A DNA stretch of 64,000 nucleotides from an uncultured Collinsella sp. (GCA_900541045.1 UQID01000009.1:9423-73422), one strand, 5' to 3'. Shown: positions 53,494 to 64,000, counted from the stretch's first letter. Notes: generated by a model not told the origin, from the letters alone. Program-made: numbers and translations.

Positions 53494-56400
53494 ATGCAGG
53501 CAGATTTCGCTCAGCAGCAGGGCCTTTATCGCCCCGAATTCGACCACGATGCATGTGGTATCGGCGCGCTTGCCGATATCAACGGTGAGCGCCATCACCA
53601 GATTCTGGACGACGCGCTGTCCATTCTGGTCAACTTGGAGCACCGCGGCGGCACGGGACTCGAGAAGAACACCGGCGACGGCGCTGGCATCCTGTTCCAG
53701 GTTCCGCATCACTTTTTCCGTAAAGAGGCTCAAAAGTGCGGCCAGATTCTGCCGGCAGAGGGCGACTATGGCGTGGCCATGCTGTTCTTCCCGCAGGACG
53801 ACAAGGGAGTAGAGGACGCCCGTCGCGTGTTTGAGGAGGGCTGCGCCGAGGCCGGCGTGCCGCTGCTCTTTTGGCGCGAGGTGCCGGTCGACCCGCACGA
53901 CCTGGGCGAGACGGCCCGCGCCTGCATGCCCACCATCCTGCAGGCCTTCCTGGGCCGTCCGGACGACACACCTGCCGGCGATGCCTTTGAGCGCCGCCTG
54001 TATGTGTGCCGCCGCACCATCGAAAAGAAGGCCGACGCCGAGTTCGCCCTGCGCGACAAGATCTTCTACGTGTGCTCCATGAGCTCGCGCACCATCGTTT
54101 ACAAGGGCATGCTTGTGGCCACGCAGATGCGCCGCTTCTTCATCGACCTCAACGACGCCGCCGTCAAGACGGCCGTGGCGCTCGTTCACTCGCGCTACTC
54201 CACCAACACCACGCCCAGCTGGGAGCGCGCGCACCCCAACCGCTTTATCATCCACAACGGCGAGATCAACACCCTCAAGGGCAACGTCAACTGGATTCGC
54301 GCCCGCGAACCCAACCTGTACAGCCCCGTGCTGCAGCATGATCTTGAGCGTGTGATGCCCATCATCAACCGCGAGGGTTCCGACTCCGCGATTCTGGACA
54401 ATGTACTTGAGTTCCTGGTCATGAACGGTCGTCCGCTCACGCGCGCCGCATCCATGTTGCTGCCCGAGCCGTGGGACCACAACGACAGCCTGAGTGAGGA
54501 GCGCCGCGCCTACGACGCCTACCAGTCCATGCTCATGGAGCCGTGGGACGGTCCTGCCGCCATCGCCTTTACCGACGGCCGTACCCTGGGTGCCGCTCTC
54601 GACCGTAACGGCCTGCGCCCGGCTCGCTACTACGTGACGCGCGACGGCCGCTTTATGCTGGCGAGCGAGGTGGGCACCATCGAGGTGAGCCCCGAGAACA
54701 TCCTGACGAGCGGCTGTCTGGGGCCGGGCCAGATGCTCGAGGTCGACTTTGCCCGCGGACGCGTTATCTACAACGAAGAGCTGCGCGCCCGTTACGCCAA
54801 GGAAAAGCCCTACCGCGACTGGATTGCCGAGGAGACGCTGACGGTCGAGGCGCTCGATAGGCCCGCCGCGGCAACGCCCGCCGAGGACGCCGAGGTGCCC
54901 GCCGCCGTGCGCATGGCTAAGCTCGGGTATCACTGGGATGATGTTGACGAGGTCGTGCGTCCCATGGCCCAGCAGGGCAAGGCGCCGCTCGCCTCGATGG
55001 GCATCGATGCGCCGCTGGCCTGCCTGTCCAAGAAGACGCGTTCGTTCTTCGACTACTTCTATCAGCTGTTCGCCCAGGTCACGAATCCGCCGATCGATGC
55101 CCTGCGCGAGCACATGGTGACTTCGACCACGCTCTACCTGGGCAATCACGGCAACCTGCTCGAGGACTCCCGTACGGCCTGCCAGCTGGTTCGCTTGGAG
55201 CGCCCATTGCTCAACGAGGAGGAGTTTGACCGCATCTGCGCCATCGACCGCGTGGGCTTTAAGACCCGCCGTTTCCGTGCCGTGTACCGCCGTGATGCCG
55301 GCGAGGGCGCACTGCAGGCTGCGCTCAAGCAGCTTGCAGAGGACGTTGAGGCTGCGGTCCGCGACGGCGTGAACATCGTGGTGCTGAGCGATCGCGCCAC
55401 TGCGGGCGAGGTGCCCGTGCCCTCGCTGCTCGCCGTGGGCTGCGTGCACAACCATCTGATCCGCGCCGGCGTGCGTACCTTTGCCGACATCGTGGTAGAG
55501 TGCGGCGACGCCGTGTCCCCGCACGACTTTGCGGCACTGGTGGGCTACTCTGCGAGCGGCATCTATCCGTACAACGCACATGCGTGCATCCGCGATCTGG
55601 CGGCACGCGGCGACCTGGACGTGACGGCCGAGCAGGGCATCGCCAACTACAATAAGGCTGCGACCGCCGGCATCGTCTCCATCATGTCCAAGATGGGCAT
55701 CTCCACGGTGCAGAGCTACCATTCGGCGCAGATCTTCGAGGCCGTGGGCTTTACGCCGGAGTTCGTCAACGCGTACTTCGCCGGCACGGTGAGCCGTGTG
55801 GGCGGTATGGGTGTCGAGGACGTTGAGCGCGAGCAAAACGAGCGCTACGACGCCGCGCTCGCTATCCTTAAGAGCCCGGCTCCCGATCAGCTGCCCACGC
55901 TGGGTCTGACCAAGTGGCGCCCGCTCGGCGGCGAGGATCACCTCATCGATCCGCAAACTGTCTACCTGCTGCAGACCGCCTGCCGTGAGGACAGCTACGA
56001 CACCTTTAAGGAGTACAGCGCCCGCCTGCACCGCACCGGCCGTGCCGTGCGCCTGCGCGACCTGCTGGACTTTGATGCCAGCGGCCGCACTCCGGTGGCA
56101 CTCGACGAGGTCGAGTCCGCACTCAACATCGTCCGCCGCTTTAACACCGGCGCCATGTCATATGGCTCCATCAGCAAAGAGGCACACGAGTGCATGGCCA
56201 TCGCCATGAACCGCCTGCACGGCCGTTCCAACTCCGGCGAGGGCGGCGAGGATCCGCGTCGCGAGACCCCGCTGGCTAACGGAGACTCCAAGAACTCCGC
56301 CATCAAGCAGGTAGCAAGTGCGCGCTTTGGCGTGACGAGCCGCTATCTGTGCAGCGCCTTCGAGATTCAGATCAAGATGGCCCAGGGCGCCAAGCCCGGC

Positions 56401-58191
56401 GAGGGTGGCCACCTGCCCGGCAAGAAGGTCTACCCCTGGATCGCCGAGGTCCGTCAGTCTACGCCCGGCATCGGCCTGATCTCGCCTCCGCCGCACCACG
56501 ACATCTACTCTATCGAGGACCTGGCAGAGCTGATCTTTGACCTTAAGAACGCCAACCCCGGCGCGCGCGTGTCGGTCAAGCTGGTCAGCGAGGCTGGCGT
56601 CGGCACCATCGCCACCGGTGTGGCCAAGGGTGCTGCCGACAAGATCTTGATCAGCGGCCACAATGGCGGCTCGGGTGCCGCTGCGCGCGACTCTATCTGG
56701 CATGCGGGTCTGCCGTTGGAGCTTGGCCTCGCCGAGGCTCAGCAGACGCTGCTGCAAAACGGCCTGCGCTCGCGCGTGGTGCTCGAAGCCGACGGCAAGC
56801 TCATGGACGGCACCGACGTCGCCGTCGCCTGTCTGCTGGGTGCCGAGGAGTTTGGCTTTGCGACCATGCCGCTCATCTCCATGGGTTGCCTCATGCAGCG
56901 CGACTGCCAGCAGGACACCTGCCCGGCCGGCATCGCTACGCAAAACTGCCGCCTGCGTCGCGGCTTCCGCGGCAAGCCCGAGCACGTTGAGCACTTTATG
57001 CTCTTTGTTGCCGAGCAGCTGCGCGAGGTCATGGCGAGCCTGGGCTTCCGCACCGTCGACGAGATGGTCGGTCATCCCGAGTGCTTACGCCAGATCGAGG
57101 TCCCGGGCAACCGCAAAGCAAACCTGCTCGATCTGTCGCCCGTGCTGGCGAGCGCGACCTGCGAGTTCGGTGCGCATATTCCGGGCGCCGACGGTCGCCA
57201 CTTCCTGCCGCAGATGGCCGCGGACAGCGAGCTCGACAAGACGCTCGACTCCACGTTGTTTGTGCCCTATACGGCCGATGCCCGTGCGCACCTGCGTCCG
57301 ATTCGCTTCCGCGCCGATATCGCCAACGTCAACCGCTGCGTCGGCACCATCTTGGGCAACGCGGTGACTAAGGCGCATCCCGAGGGTCTGCCCGCCGGCT
57401 CCATCACCATCGATTGCGATGGCTCGGCCGGTCAGAGCTTTGGCGCCTTCCTGCCGCGCGGCATTACGCTCAACGTGTGCGGCGACGCCAACGACTACTT
57501 TGGCAAGGGCCTTTCGGGCGGCGAGGTGTCGGTGCGCCCCAACCCGCATGCGACCTACAAGTTCGACGAGAACATCATCGTGGGCAACGTTGCGTTCTTT
57601 GGCGCCACGAGCGGCCGTGGCTTCATTAACGGTCTTGCCGGCCAGCGTTTTGCCGTGCGCAACTCCGGTGCCACCGTGGTGGTCGAAGGCTGCGGCAACC
57701 ATGGCTGCGAGTATATGACGGGCGGTCTGGCGCTCATCCTGGGCGAGGTCGGGCAGAATTTTGCCGCCGGCATGACAGGCGGCGTGGCCTATGTCTTTGA
57801 CCAGTACGGCACGCTCGATGCCCGTGTGAACCACGAGAGCGTTGAGCTCAAGGCCCCGACGGCCGGCGAGCTGGCGCAGATTCGCGAGCTCATCCAAGAG
57901 CACGTGGACGCGACGCAGAGCCCGCGCGGCATTAAGCTGCTCTACAGCTTTGAGACGATGAGCAAGCACTTTGTGAAGGTCATTCCGACCGAGTACGAGC
58001 GCGTGCTGGCGATTGTCGCTGCGGCCGAGGCTGTGGGCAAGACGCATGCGCAGGCTGAGGAGCTGGCGTTTGACATCGTGACCGGTCGCGCGAGTGCCGC
58101 GGATGTCGCTCGCTTTGATGCCGCGGGCGGTGCTGTAGGCGCTGCGTCCGTGGCTGCCAGCTCTGTTGCTTCGACCAAGAAGGAGGCGTAA
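53494..58191 (+). CDS. gltB: Glutamate synthase large subunit
   Basis: GltB transfers the glutamine amide to 2-oxoglutarate, giving glutamate. The 1565-residue product has the class II glutaminase domain with catalytic cysteine C21 (EFDHDACGIGAL), so the first 20 residues are probably cleaved. It is followed by the central, FMN and beta-helix domains. An iron-sulfur cysteine cluster lies in GCLMQRDCQQDTCPAGIATQ (about residue 1130). It follows GAGGAGG and lies 5 bases from gltD. Family length is about 1500 residues. The last 30 residues are Ala/Ser-rich and not conserved. Confidence 0.97.
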   Translation: MQADFAQQQGLYRPEFDHDACGIGALADINGERHHQILDDALSILVNLEHRGGTGLEKNTGDGAGILFQVPHHFFRKEAQKCGQILPAEGDYGVAMLFFPQDDKGVEDARRVFEEGCAEAGVPLLFWREVPVDPHDLGETARACMPTILQAFLGRPDDTPAGDAFERRLYVCRRTIEKKADAEFALRDKIFYVCSMSSRTIVYKGMLVATQMRRFFIDLNDAAVKTAVALVHSRYSTNTTPSWERAHPNRFIIHNGEINTLKGNVNWIRAREPNLYSPVLQHDLERVMPIINREGSDSAILDNVLEFLVMNGRPLTRAASMLLPEPWDHNDSLSEERRAYDAYQSMLMEPWDGPAAIAFTDGRTLGAALDRNGLRPARYYVTRDGRFMLASEVGTIEVSPENILTSGCLGPGQMLEVDFARGRVIYNEELRARYAKEKPYRDWIAEETLTVEALDRPAAATPAEDAEVPAAVRMAKLGYHWDDVDEVVRPMAQQGKAPLASMGIDAPLACLSKKTRSFFDYFYQLFAQVTNPPIDALREHMVTSTTLYLGNHGNLLEDSRTACQLVRLERPLLNEEEFDRICAIDRVGFKTRRFRAVYRRDAGEGALQAALKQLAEDVEAAVRDGVNIVVLSDRATAGEVPVPSLLAVGCVHNHLIRAGVRTFADIVVECGDAVSPHDFAALVGYSASGIYPYNAHACIRDLAARGDLDVTAEQGIANYNKAATAGIVSIMSKMGISTVQSYHSAQIFEAVGFTPEFVNAYFAGTVSRVGGMGVEDVEREQNERYDAALAILKSPAPDQLPTLGLTKWRPLGGEDHLIDPQTVYLLQTACREDSYDTFKEYSARLHRTGRAVRLRDLLDFDASGRTPVALDEVESALNIVRRFNTGAMSYGSISKEAHECMAIAMNRLHGRSNSGEGGEDPRRETPLANGDSKNSAIKQVASARFGVTSRYLCSAFEIQIKMAQGAKPGEGGHLPGKKVYPWIAEVRQSTPGIGLISPPPHHDIYSIEDLAELIFDLKNANPGARVSVKLVSEAGVGTIATGVAKGAADKILISGHNGGSGAAARDSIWHAGLPLELGLAEAQQTLLQNGLRSRVVLEADGKLMDGTDVAVACLLGAEEFGFATMPLISMGCLMQRDCQQDTCPAGIATQNCRLRRGFRGKPEHVEHFMLFVAEQLREVMASLGFRTVDEMVGHPECLRQIEVPGNRKANLLDLSPVLASATCEFGAHIPGADGRHFLPQMAADSELDKTLDSTLFVPYTADARAHLRPIRFRADIANVNRCVGTILGNAVTKAHPEGLPAGSITIDCDGSAGQSFGAFLPRGITLNVCGDANDYFGKGLSGGEVSVRPNPHATYKFDENIIVGNVAFFGATSGRGFINGLAGQRFAVRNSGATVVVEGCGNHGCEYMTGGLALILGEVGQNFAAGMTGGVAYVFDQYGTLDARVNHESVELKAPTAGELAQIRELIQEHVDATQSPRGIKLLYSFETMSKHFVKVIPTEYERVLAIVAAAEAVGKTHAQAEELAFDIVTGRASAADVARFDAAGGAVGAASVAASSVASTKKEA

Positions 58192-58196
58192 GTGCC

Positions 58197-59678
<1,482 letters not shown>

Positions 59679-60032
59679 AGTAGTCATTTAAGAACGTCCC
59701 CAACGACTAGTCATTTTTTTGTCTAGTCGTTGGGGACACTCTTTGCGGGGCGCCTGTTCGTTTGTCGACGTACAAGTGTTCATTCGTCGACGTTTGCGCC
59801 TGTGCTACTCTGCTCTTTCTGTGGTGGCTGCGGGCATCTGGCTCAAAAGGGCGGGTTGGCTGTCTATGTCTACCTGCGGTTTCTTTGCGGTGCGCTCATT
59901 CGGTCAAGTGTCCCGTCAAGTGTTTGGTTAGCATCTGGTTTGCAGTCGAAGGCCTATTTTGCCCGTGCTTGCCTCGGTTGCCCACCCTCCTCGTAAGCTC
60001 AAATTGTGGTCCATCAGTTTGAGGAGGATGCC
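59679..60032. other. 354-base gap between gltD and the unrecognised gene
   Basis: The first 75 bases are the family C element. Then come two imperfect direct copies of TGTTCGTTTGTCGACGT (about 59755-59795) and a doubled GTCAAGTGT (about 59900-59925). Three overlapping frames of 70-88 codons exist but none has a ribosome binding site or recognisable features. Confidence 0.45.
59681..59753. repeat. Palindromic repeat, family C copy 3
   Basis: Perfect 15-bp arms (GTCCCCAACGACTAG at 59696-59710 and its complement at 59723-59737) enclose a 12-base loop with seven T, preceded by TTTAAGAAC and followed by ACTCTTTGCGGGGCG. These blocks recur at 24186 and 25205. The element follows gltD directly and may end its transcript. 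Confidence 0.7.
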
Positions 60033-60740
60033 ATGACTGACCAAGGTTTTAACCGAGCACAGCTGGCCGAAGCCGTCGGCAACGATATTGCCGACATGGC
60101 TCACTTTTGGATGCTGCGGAAGTTTCAATTCCTGGAGCCGGCGCGCGAGCAGTTCGAGATTATCGTCGATCCGTGGCTCAGCTATTGCGAGGAACCTTCT
60201 CAAAACGAAATCATGGCCTACAACATGGCGTTTACCGATTGGCTGTTGTTTGAGCGCCCCTATTACCACGGCAAGACGCTGCTGGAACTGTATGTGGACG
60301 AGCCGCCAGCGTCAATTTCTCCTGCTTCGCTCGGGCGTCTTAAGCAGGTGCGTGACACGCAGTATTTCTCGCGCTTTGGCATTTTGGACAAGGATCCCGC
60401 GACCGGCATGGTCGCGCTGAAAGACACGCGCACCGACCGTCGCTTTGACGCCTACGACCCACATATCGTGCAAAAGGAGCATTGGAATGACGGTGCTATT
60501 GCGGTGCGCATCGCGTGCGTCGACGACGTCTGGCTAACGGCGGGGCAGCTCTACCTGTATGACATCGCGCGCCTGAGCGACACGGCGGTCGACGGGCCGG
60601 GCGCGGTGCATCCCGAGGACCTAGAGGACGGTTTCGACACCTCGTGCGTCAGCTTCTTTTTGCGCCTGGTCCGCGACATCATGGGCGCCCAGGGGCGGTA
60701 CGTGAAGTCGCTCAATATTTACGAGCAGGAATGGGAATAG
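60033..60740 (+). CDS. Unrecognised soluble protein
   Basis: This 235-residue protein was not recognised. It has no membrane segment, signal peptide or clear motif. The composition is acidic and rich in aromatic residues (for example MAHFWMLRKFQFLEPAREQF near residue 22 and a C-terminal ending QEWE). GAGGAGG before the ATG at 60033 supports expression. Hairpin array 3 starts 40 bases after its stop. It may be a lineage-specific Coriobacteriia protein. Confidence 0.7.
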   Translation: MTDQGFNRAQLAEAVGNDIADMAHFWMLRKFQFLEPAREQFEIIVDPWLSYCEEPSQNEIMAYNMAFTDWLLFERPYYHGKTLLELYVDEPPASISPASLGRLKQVRDTQYFSRFGILDKDPATGMVALKDTRTDRRFDAYDPHIVQKEHWNDGAIAVRIACVDDVWLTAGQLYLYDIARLSDTAVDGPGAVHPEDLEDGFDTSCVSFFLRLVRDIMGAQGRYVKSLNIYEQEWE

Positions 60741-60780
60741 GGGGCGGGCAGTTGTCGCCTGCCTTGCCCTCTGCCTTTAT

Positions 60781-60917
60781 GTCTCGATCTGTAACGTTCA
60801 GGGACAAAAACCGGTCTACCTGTTACAGATTGAGACAAAGAGGTGCAATGCTGCACGAATATCTCGATCTGTAACGTTTGGCGGCTGCTTGTGCCCGTAA
60901 TTGTTACAGATCAAGAC
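60781..60917 (+). repeat. Hairpin array 3: two units (56 and 57 bp), 80 bp period
   Basis: Units lie at 60781-60836 and 60861-60917. Both have left arms ending TGTAACG where the other units have TGTAACA. The first has a 24-base loop. Arms, period and orientation otherwise match the other arrays. The second unit ends 27 bases before the probable start of the AbiEi/DUF559-like gene. Confidence 0.93.
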
Positions 60918-60943
60918 GTTTGCCGGCGGCAGCAACAGCGGCG

Positions 60944-62014
60944 ATGGCCCATTTGTCCGATGTGGTGGTGATGGAAGTGTCTAATACCGTTTTCAAACAG
61001 AAGCATGCAACGCGTAACACCTTGGCGCGGAATAGGATGCTTGCCAGGCTCACGAAGGCGGCTGAACAAGGCGCACTGCTCGTGACACACGACGATGCCG
61101 AGCTCATGTGGCTGCGGCGTCATGTGGGAACTGATGATATTGCGGAACCCGAGCCGTATTTGTTCTGTTTTCAACATGATTGGGATGCGTTGACGCCGGC
61201 GGAGCGAGCGCTGCGTACCATCAAAGGGCTTGCGGAGTTTCATCCCGATTGGGCGTTTTGGGGTTATGACGCGGCGCTTTTGTGGGGTCTGGAGGTGCCG
61301 AATGACCTGCTCGGGCCGCGATTTCTTGTTAAGACAGGTTGCTCGGTGACGTTGAGCAGCGGGTGCAGGTTGTTGCGTCCGCAGATGGCGGGCGCGCTCG
61401 AGTGTGTTGATGGCGTGCGCGTGACGCCGTTTTGGCGCACGGTGGAGGATTGCCTGCTGCGCGCGCCGTTTTCGTACGGGTTGGCGATTGCCGATTCTGC
61501 GTTGCGAGCAAAGGGCGTATCGTGCGATGACCTGTGCGAGTGTCTCCGCTCCGATTGCGAGGGCAGGCGAGGGTATCGCAGAGCGCAGGTGATCGCGTCG
61601 TATGCGGACAGGCTGTCCGAAAACGGCGGCGAGTCTCGTTTTCGGGCGTTCTTTATTGCATGCGGTTTTCCGGTACCAGAGTTGCAGGTGGAGTTTCGTG
61701 ATCCGCTCGATCCGAATCAGGTATTTCGAGTCGACTATTTCTGGAGGCTCGAGGACGGGACGTGCGTGATTGGCGAGCTCGATGGAAGGGGAAAGTATAC
61801 CCTGCAGGATGGTGGGGATCGGGAATCGGTCGACCCATTCGTGGCAGAACGTCAGCGGGAGTCCCATCTGACGATGCTCGGGCACAAGGTGCTTCGGTTT
61901 ACGTTTGATGAACTCAAGAACCCGGGGAAGCTGGCTGAAAAGATGAGACTGGCGGGAATTCCACAGCGGGCCGATTTGGCTGAGGAATGGAGACGGCAGT
62001 GGTATGAGCGCTGA
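60944..62014 (+). CDS. AbiEi-like regulator fused to a DUF559/Vsr-type nuclease-like domain
   Basis: This 356-residue protein resembles actinobacterial proteins with an AbiEi-like (type IV antitoxin) N-terminal part and a nuclease-like C-terminal domain. The C-terminus shows a PD-(D/E)xK-like pattern: FRVDYFW (Asp), then IGELDGRGKY (Glu, Asp, Lys), then ERQRESHLTMLGHKVLRFTF. In such proteins the nuclease activity is mostly unproven. The frame extends upstream through array 3, so the start is uncertain: ATG 60944 or 60971, neither with a good ribosome binding site. No AbiEii toxin gene is adjacent. Hairpin arrays flank it on both sides. Confidence 0.68.
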   Translation: MAHLSDVVVMEVSNTVFKQKHATRNTLARNRMLARLTKAAEQGALLVTHDDAELMWLRRHVGTDDIAEPEPYLFCFQHDWDALTPAERALRTIKGLAEFHPDWAFWGYDAALLWGLEVPNDLLGPRFLVKTGCSVTLSSGCRLLRPQMAGALECVDGVRVTPFWRTVEDCLLRAPFSYGLAIADSALRAKGVSCDDLCECLRSDCEGRRGYRRAQVIASYADRLSENGGESRFRAFFIACGFPVPELQVEFRDPLDPNQVFRVDYFWRLEDGTCVIGELDGRGKYTLQDGGDRESVDPFVAERQRESHLTMLGHKVLRFTFDELKNPGKLAEKMRLAGIPQRADLAEEWRRQWYER

Positions 62015-62055
62015 GGGGTGCAGCTGACGCGGATGTGGTTGTTTCTGCCGAGTTT

Positions 62056-62353
62056 GTCTCGATCTGTAACAACAAGGGGCCGTTTGGCCTCGCAACTGTT
62101 ACAGATTGAGACAGAAGGTTGGCTACCGCTAAAAGATCTCAATCTGTAACATCTAACGGCCGAAAACATGTCTACTTGTTACAGATTTAGACGTTAGACG
62201 ACAGGGCTGGAGAATATCTCGATCTGTAACATCTAACGGCCAAAATTCGACCCAACTGTTACAGATTGAGACAAAGGTTGGACGCGGTGCCGAAAGATCT
62301 CGATTTGTAACATTTGGCTGCTAAAACCCGGTCCACCTGTTACAGATTGAGAC
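62056..62353 (+). repeat. Hairpin array 4: four 57-bp units, 80-81 bp period
   Basis: Units lie at 62056-62112, 62136-62192, 62216-62272 and 62297-62353. Arms match arrays 1-3, and the first unit has a more divergent loop. The array lies between the AbiEi/DUF559-like gene and the amidohydrolase gene. The remaining bases to 62503 hold the upstream region of the amidohydrolase, with no other gene seen. Confidence 0.95.
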
Positions 62354-62503
62354 ATTTCCCAGATGTCGCTGGGGTGGGACTGCAACGCATTCCGTTCCCC
62401 GCATCTCCTCCTTCTTCCCGTTAGCCGATATGTCCGCAGCAATCCTGCCGTGCTGGGTAATAATGGACAAATGTTGAAGTTTTCTGAGGGGGAGGAGCTC
62501 GAT

Positions 62504-63874
62504 ATGGCGACTGCCGATCGTCCCACGTTGTTTATCAATGCGACCGTTCTGGATGGTTCGGAACATATGGAGCCGCAGCCCGATATGGCCGTGGCCGTCG
62601 AGCGCGGCATCATCACCTGGATGGGGCCGAGTGCTGTGGCGCAGGCGCCTGCAGGTGCCGAGGTCATCGACCTGGCAGGGGCGTATCTCATGCCCGGCCT
62701 CATCAATATGCATGTGCATCTGTGCGGTTCGGGCAAACCGGTCTCGGCGGGCGATGCGGGCGCACTCATGAAGAAGCTCGACAATCCCGTGGGCCGCACC
62801 ATCGTGCGCCATATCCTCAAGGGCAGCGCTCAGCAGCAGCTGGCAAGCGGCGTGACCACGGTGCGCGGTGCGGGCGACCCGCTGTTTGCCGACATCGCCG
62901 TACGCAACGCCATCGATGCCGGCAAATATCAGGGTCCGCGCCTGGTAGCGCCGGGAACGGGCGTTACGGTGCCGGGTGGCCACGGCGCGGGGCTGTTCGC
63001 GCAGGTGGCTAACAGCCCCGCCGAGGCGGCCGAACAGGTGCGCGATCTGTATGCGCGCGGTGCCGACGTCATCAAGCTGTTCGTGACGGGCGGCGTGTTC
63101 GACGCGACCGAGGTGGGCGAGCCGGGCGTGCTGCGCATGCCGGTCGATGTCGCCGCTGCGGCGTGCAAGGCGGCGCACGAGGTTGGCCTTCCGGTCATGG
63201 CCCATGTCGAGAGCACCGAAGGCGTGAAGGCCGCGCTTGAGGCCGGCGTTGACACGATTGAGCACGGCGCTCCGTTGACGCCCGAGATCCTGGAACTGTA
63301 CCGCGGCGCCGCGGGCGCGCAGCTTGAGGGGCGTGCACCCAGCGTGACCTGCACCATCAGCCCGGCGCTGCCGTTTGTGTTGCTCGATCCGGAAAAGACC
63401 CATTCGACCGACACGCAAAAGAAGAACGGTGACATCGTGTGCTCGGGCATTATCGAGAGCGCTCGCGCTGCCCTGGATGCCGGCGTTAAGGTGGGCCTGG
63501 GCACGGACTCGAGCTGCCCGTTCGTGACGCAGTACGACATGTGGCGCGAGGTGGCCTATTTTGCCAAGTACGTCAAAGTGAGCAATGCCTTTGCACTGCA
63601 CACGGCCACACAGGTCAATGCCGAGCTGCTGGGGCTGGGTGACGAGACCGGTACGATCGAGTGCGGCAAGGCGGCCGACATTTTGGTGACACGCGAGAAC
63701 CCGCTCGATGACCTGTGCGCTCTGCGTGAGCCAATGCACGTGATGTGCCGCGGTGACCTGGTGCGCAAGCTGAAGGTCAAGCGCATCCCCGAGGTTGACA
63801 CCGAGCTCGACGCGATTATGGCCATGCCGGCAGAAGCCCTGGCAGAGGAGCTTGCCCGTGATGGCGTGGCATAG
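62504..63874 (+). CDS. Amidohydrolase family protein (imidazolonepropionase-like)
   Basis: This 456-residue metal-dependent hydrolase has the amidohydrolase motifs: PGLINMHVHLCG (HxH, near residue 66), IKLFVTGGVF (Lys position), AHVESTEG (His), IEHGAP (His) and GLGTDSSCPF (Asp). It is closest in character to the imidazolonepropionase/prolidase-like group that hydrolyses cyclic amides or dipeptides, and the substrate is unknown. The ATG at 62504 follows GGGGGAGGAG. Upstream in-frame codons run through non-conserved sequence after array 4 and are rejected. Confidence 0.85.
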   Translation: MATADRPTLFINATVLDGSEHMEPQPDMAVAVERGIITWMGPSAVAQAPAGAEVIDLAGAYLMPGLINMHVHLCGSGKPVSAGDAGALMKKLDNPVGRTIVRHILKGSAQQQLASGVTTVRGAGDPLFADIAVRNAIDAGKYQGPRLVAPGTGVTVPGGHGAGLFAQVANSPAEAAEQVRDLYARGADVIKLFVTGGVFDATEVGEPGVLRMPVDVAAAACKAAHEVGLPVMAHVESTEGVKAALEAGVDTIEHGAPLTPEILELYRGAAGAQLEGRAPSVTCTISPALPFVLLDPEKTHSTDTQKKNGDIVCSGIIESARAALDAGVKVGLGTDSSCPFVTQYDMWREVAYFAKYVKVSNAFALHTATQVNAELLGLGDETGTIECGKAADILVTRENPLDDLCALREPMHVMCRGDLVRKLKVKRIPEVDTELDAIMAMPAEALAEELARDGVA

Positions 63875-63910
63875 GTGTGACAAAGGGACGGTCCCTATGC
63901 CCCATGCAAA

Positions 63911-63947
63911 AAGCCGAGGTCTCAACACGAGGCCTCGGCTTTTATTT
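63911..63947. terminator. Bidirectional intrinsic terminator after the amidohydrolase gene
   Basis: AAGCCGAGG pairs with CCTCGGCTT. A T-rich tail follows on the plus strand, and an A-run precedes it, giving a T-run on the minus strand. Past it, a GCTGGCCGC/GCGGCCAGC hairpin lies at 63962-63982 near the window end. Confidence 0.8.
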
Positions 63948-64000
63948 CAAGACTTTAGTCTGCTGGCCGCGCAGCGGCCAGCTTTGAACCACCCGCTACG

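Noticed and set aside
53455..56031. 858-codon open frame on the minus strand over gltB
   Set aside because: It mirrors gltB codons on the opposite strand in GC-rich DNA, has no ribosome binding site and shows no recognisable motif.
59719..60022. Overlapping 70-88 codon frames after gltD
   Set aside because: None has a ribosome binding site, and they pass through repeat sequence and unconserved DNA.

Overview
The window looks like chromosome from a member of the Coriobacteriia (Actinomycetota), most probably Collinsella or a near relative. This is judged from family resemblance of the proteins, high GC content, a zinc-type S14 and alanine/lysine-rich tails on L31 and L17. No database search was possible, so the genus is an inference. 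Genes are densely packed, mostly on the plus strand and mostly housekeeping. The intergenic gaps are unusually rich in long palindromes.

Layout. 0.1-2 kb: a YqeB-like and an XdhC-like molybdoenzyme accessory gene. 2.2-3.4 kb: a membrane-anchored zinc-ribbon protein. 3.7-13.6 kb: the second half of the large ribosomal cluster (rplE-rpsN-rpsH-rplF-rplR-rpsE-rpmD-rplO-secY-adk-map, then infA-rpmJ-rpsM-rpsK-rpsD-rpoA-rplQ), closed by a terminator and followed by truA. The S10-side genes that normally precede rplE are absent here. 14.6-28 kb: a GT2-like protein, argR, a class A PBP, a U32 protein, tyrS, adenine deaminase, two Cof-type HAD phosphatases, citrate synthase and an ACT protein. 28.3-41.9 kb: rpmE with a structured leader, secA-prfB, a YitT protein, a split transketolase, a second and apparently truncated zinc-ribbon protein, ftsE-ftsX and rnr. 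42-47.5 kb: a serine recombinase and a complete MurNAc salvage set (RpiR-type regulator, murQ, murP, mupG). 47.6-51.3 kb: an ArsC/Spx-like protein, a MarR-N-domain-like protein, tRNA-Gln and tRNA-Glu, a TPR protein, smpB, a flavin reductase and rubredoxin. 51.3-62.4 kb: an Nramp transporter, gltBD, an unrecognised protein and an AbiEi/DUF559-like protein, interspersed with hairpin arrays. An amidohydrolase closes the window.

The strongest unexplained signal is a repeat system at 51.47-62.35 kb. It has twelve units in four clusters (4, 2, 2 and 4). Each unit is 57 bp (one is 56), made of 16-bp inverted arms around a 25-nt semi-conserved loop, and units repeat with a period of 79-81 bp. The clusters bracket the Nramp gene and the AbiEi/DUF559-like gene. 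Several other palindrome families are present. One has near-perfect 33-35 bp arms and lies just after intrinsic terminators at three sites, with a decayed copy upstream of rplE. Another appears to have truncated the second zinc-ribbon gene. Four genes (ade, yitT, mupG and a HAD gene) have a terminator-like hairpin ending directly at the ribosome binding site or start codon.
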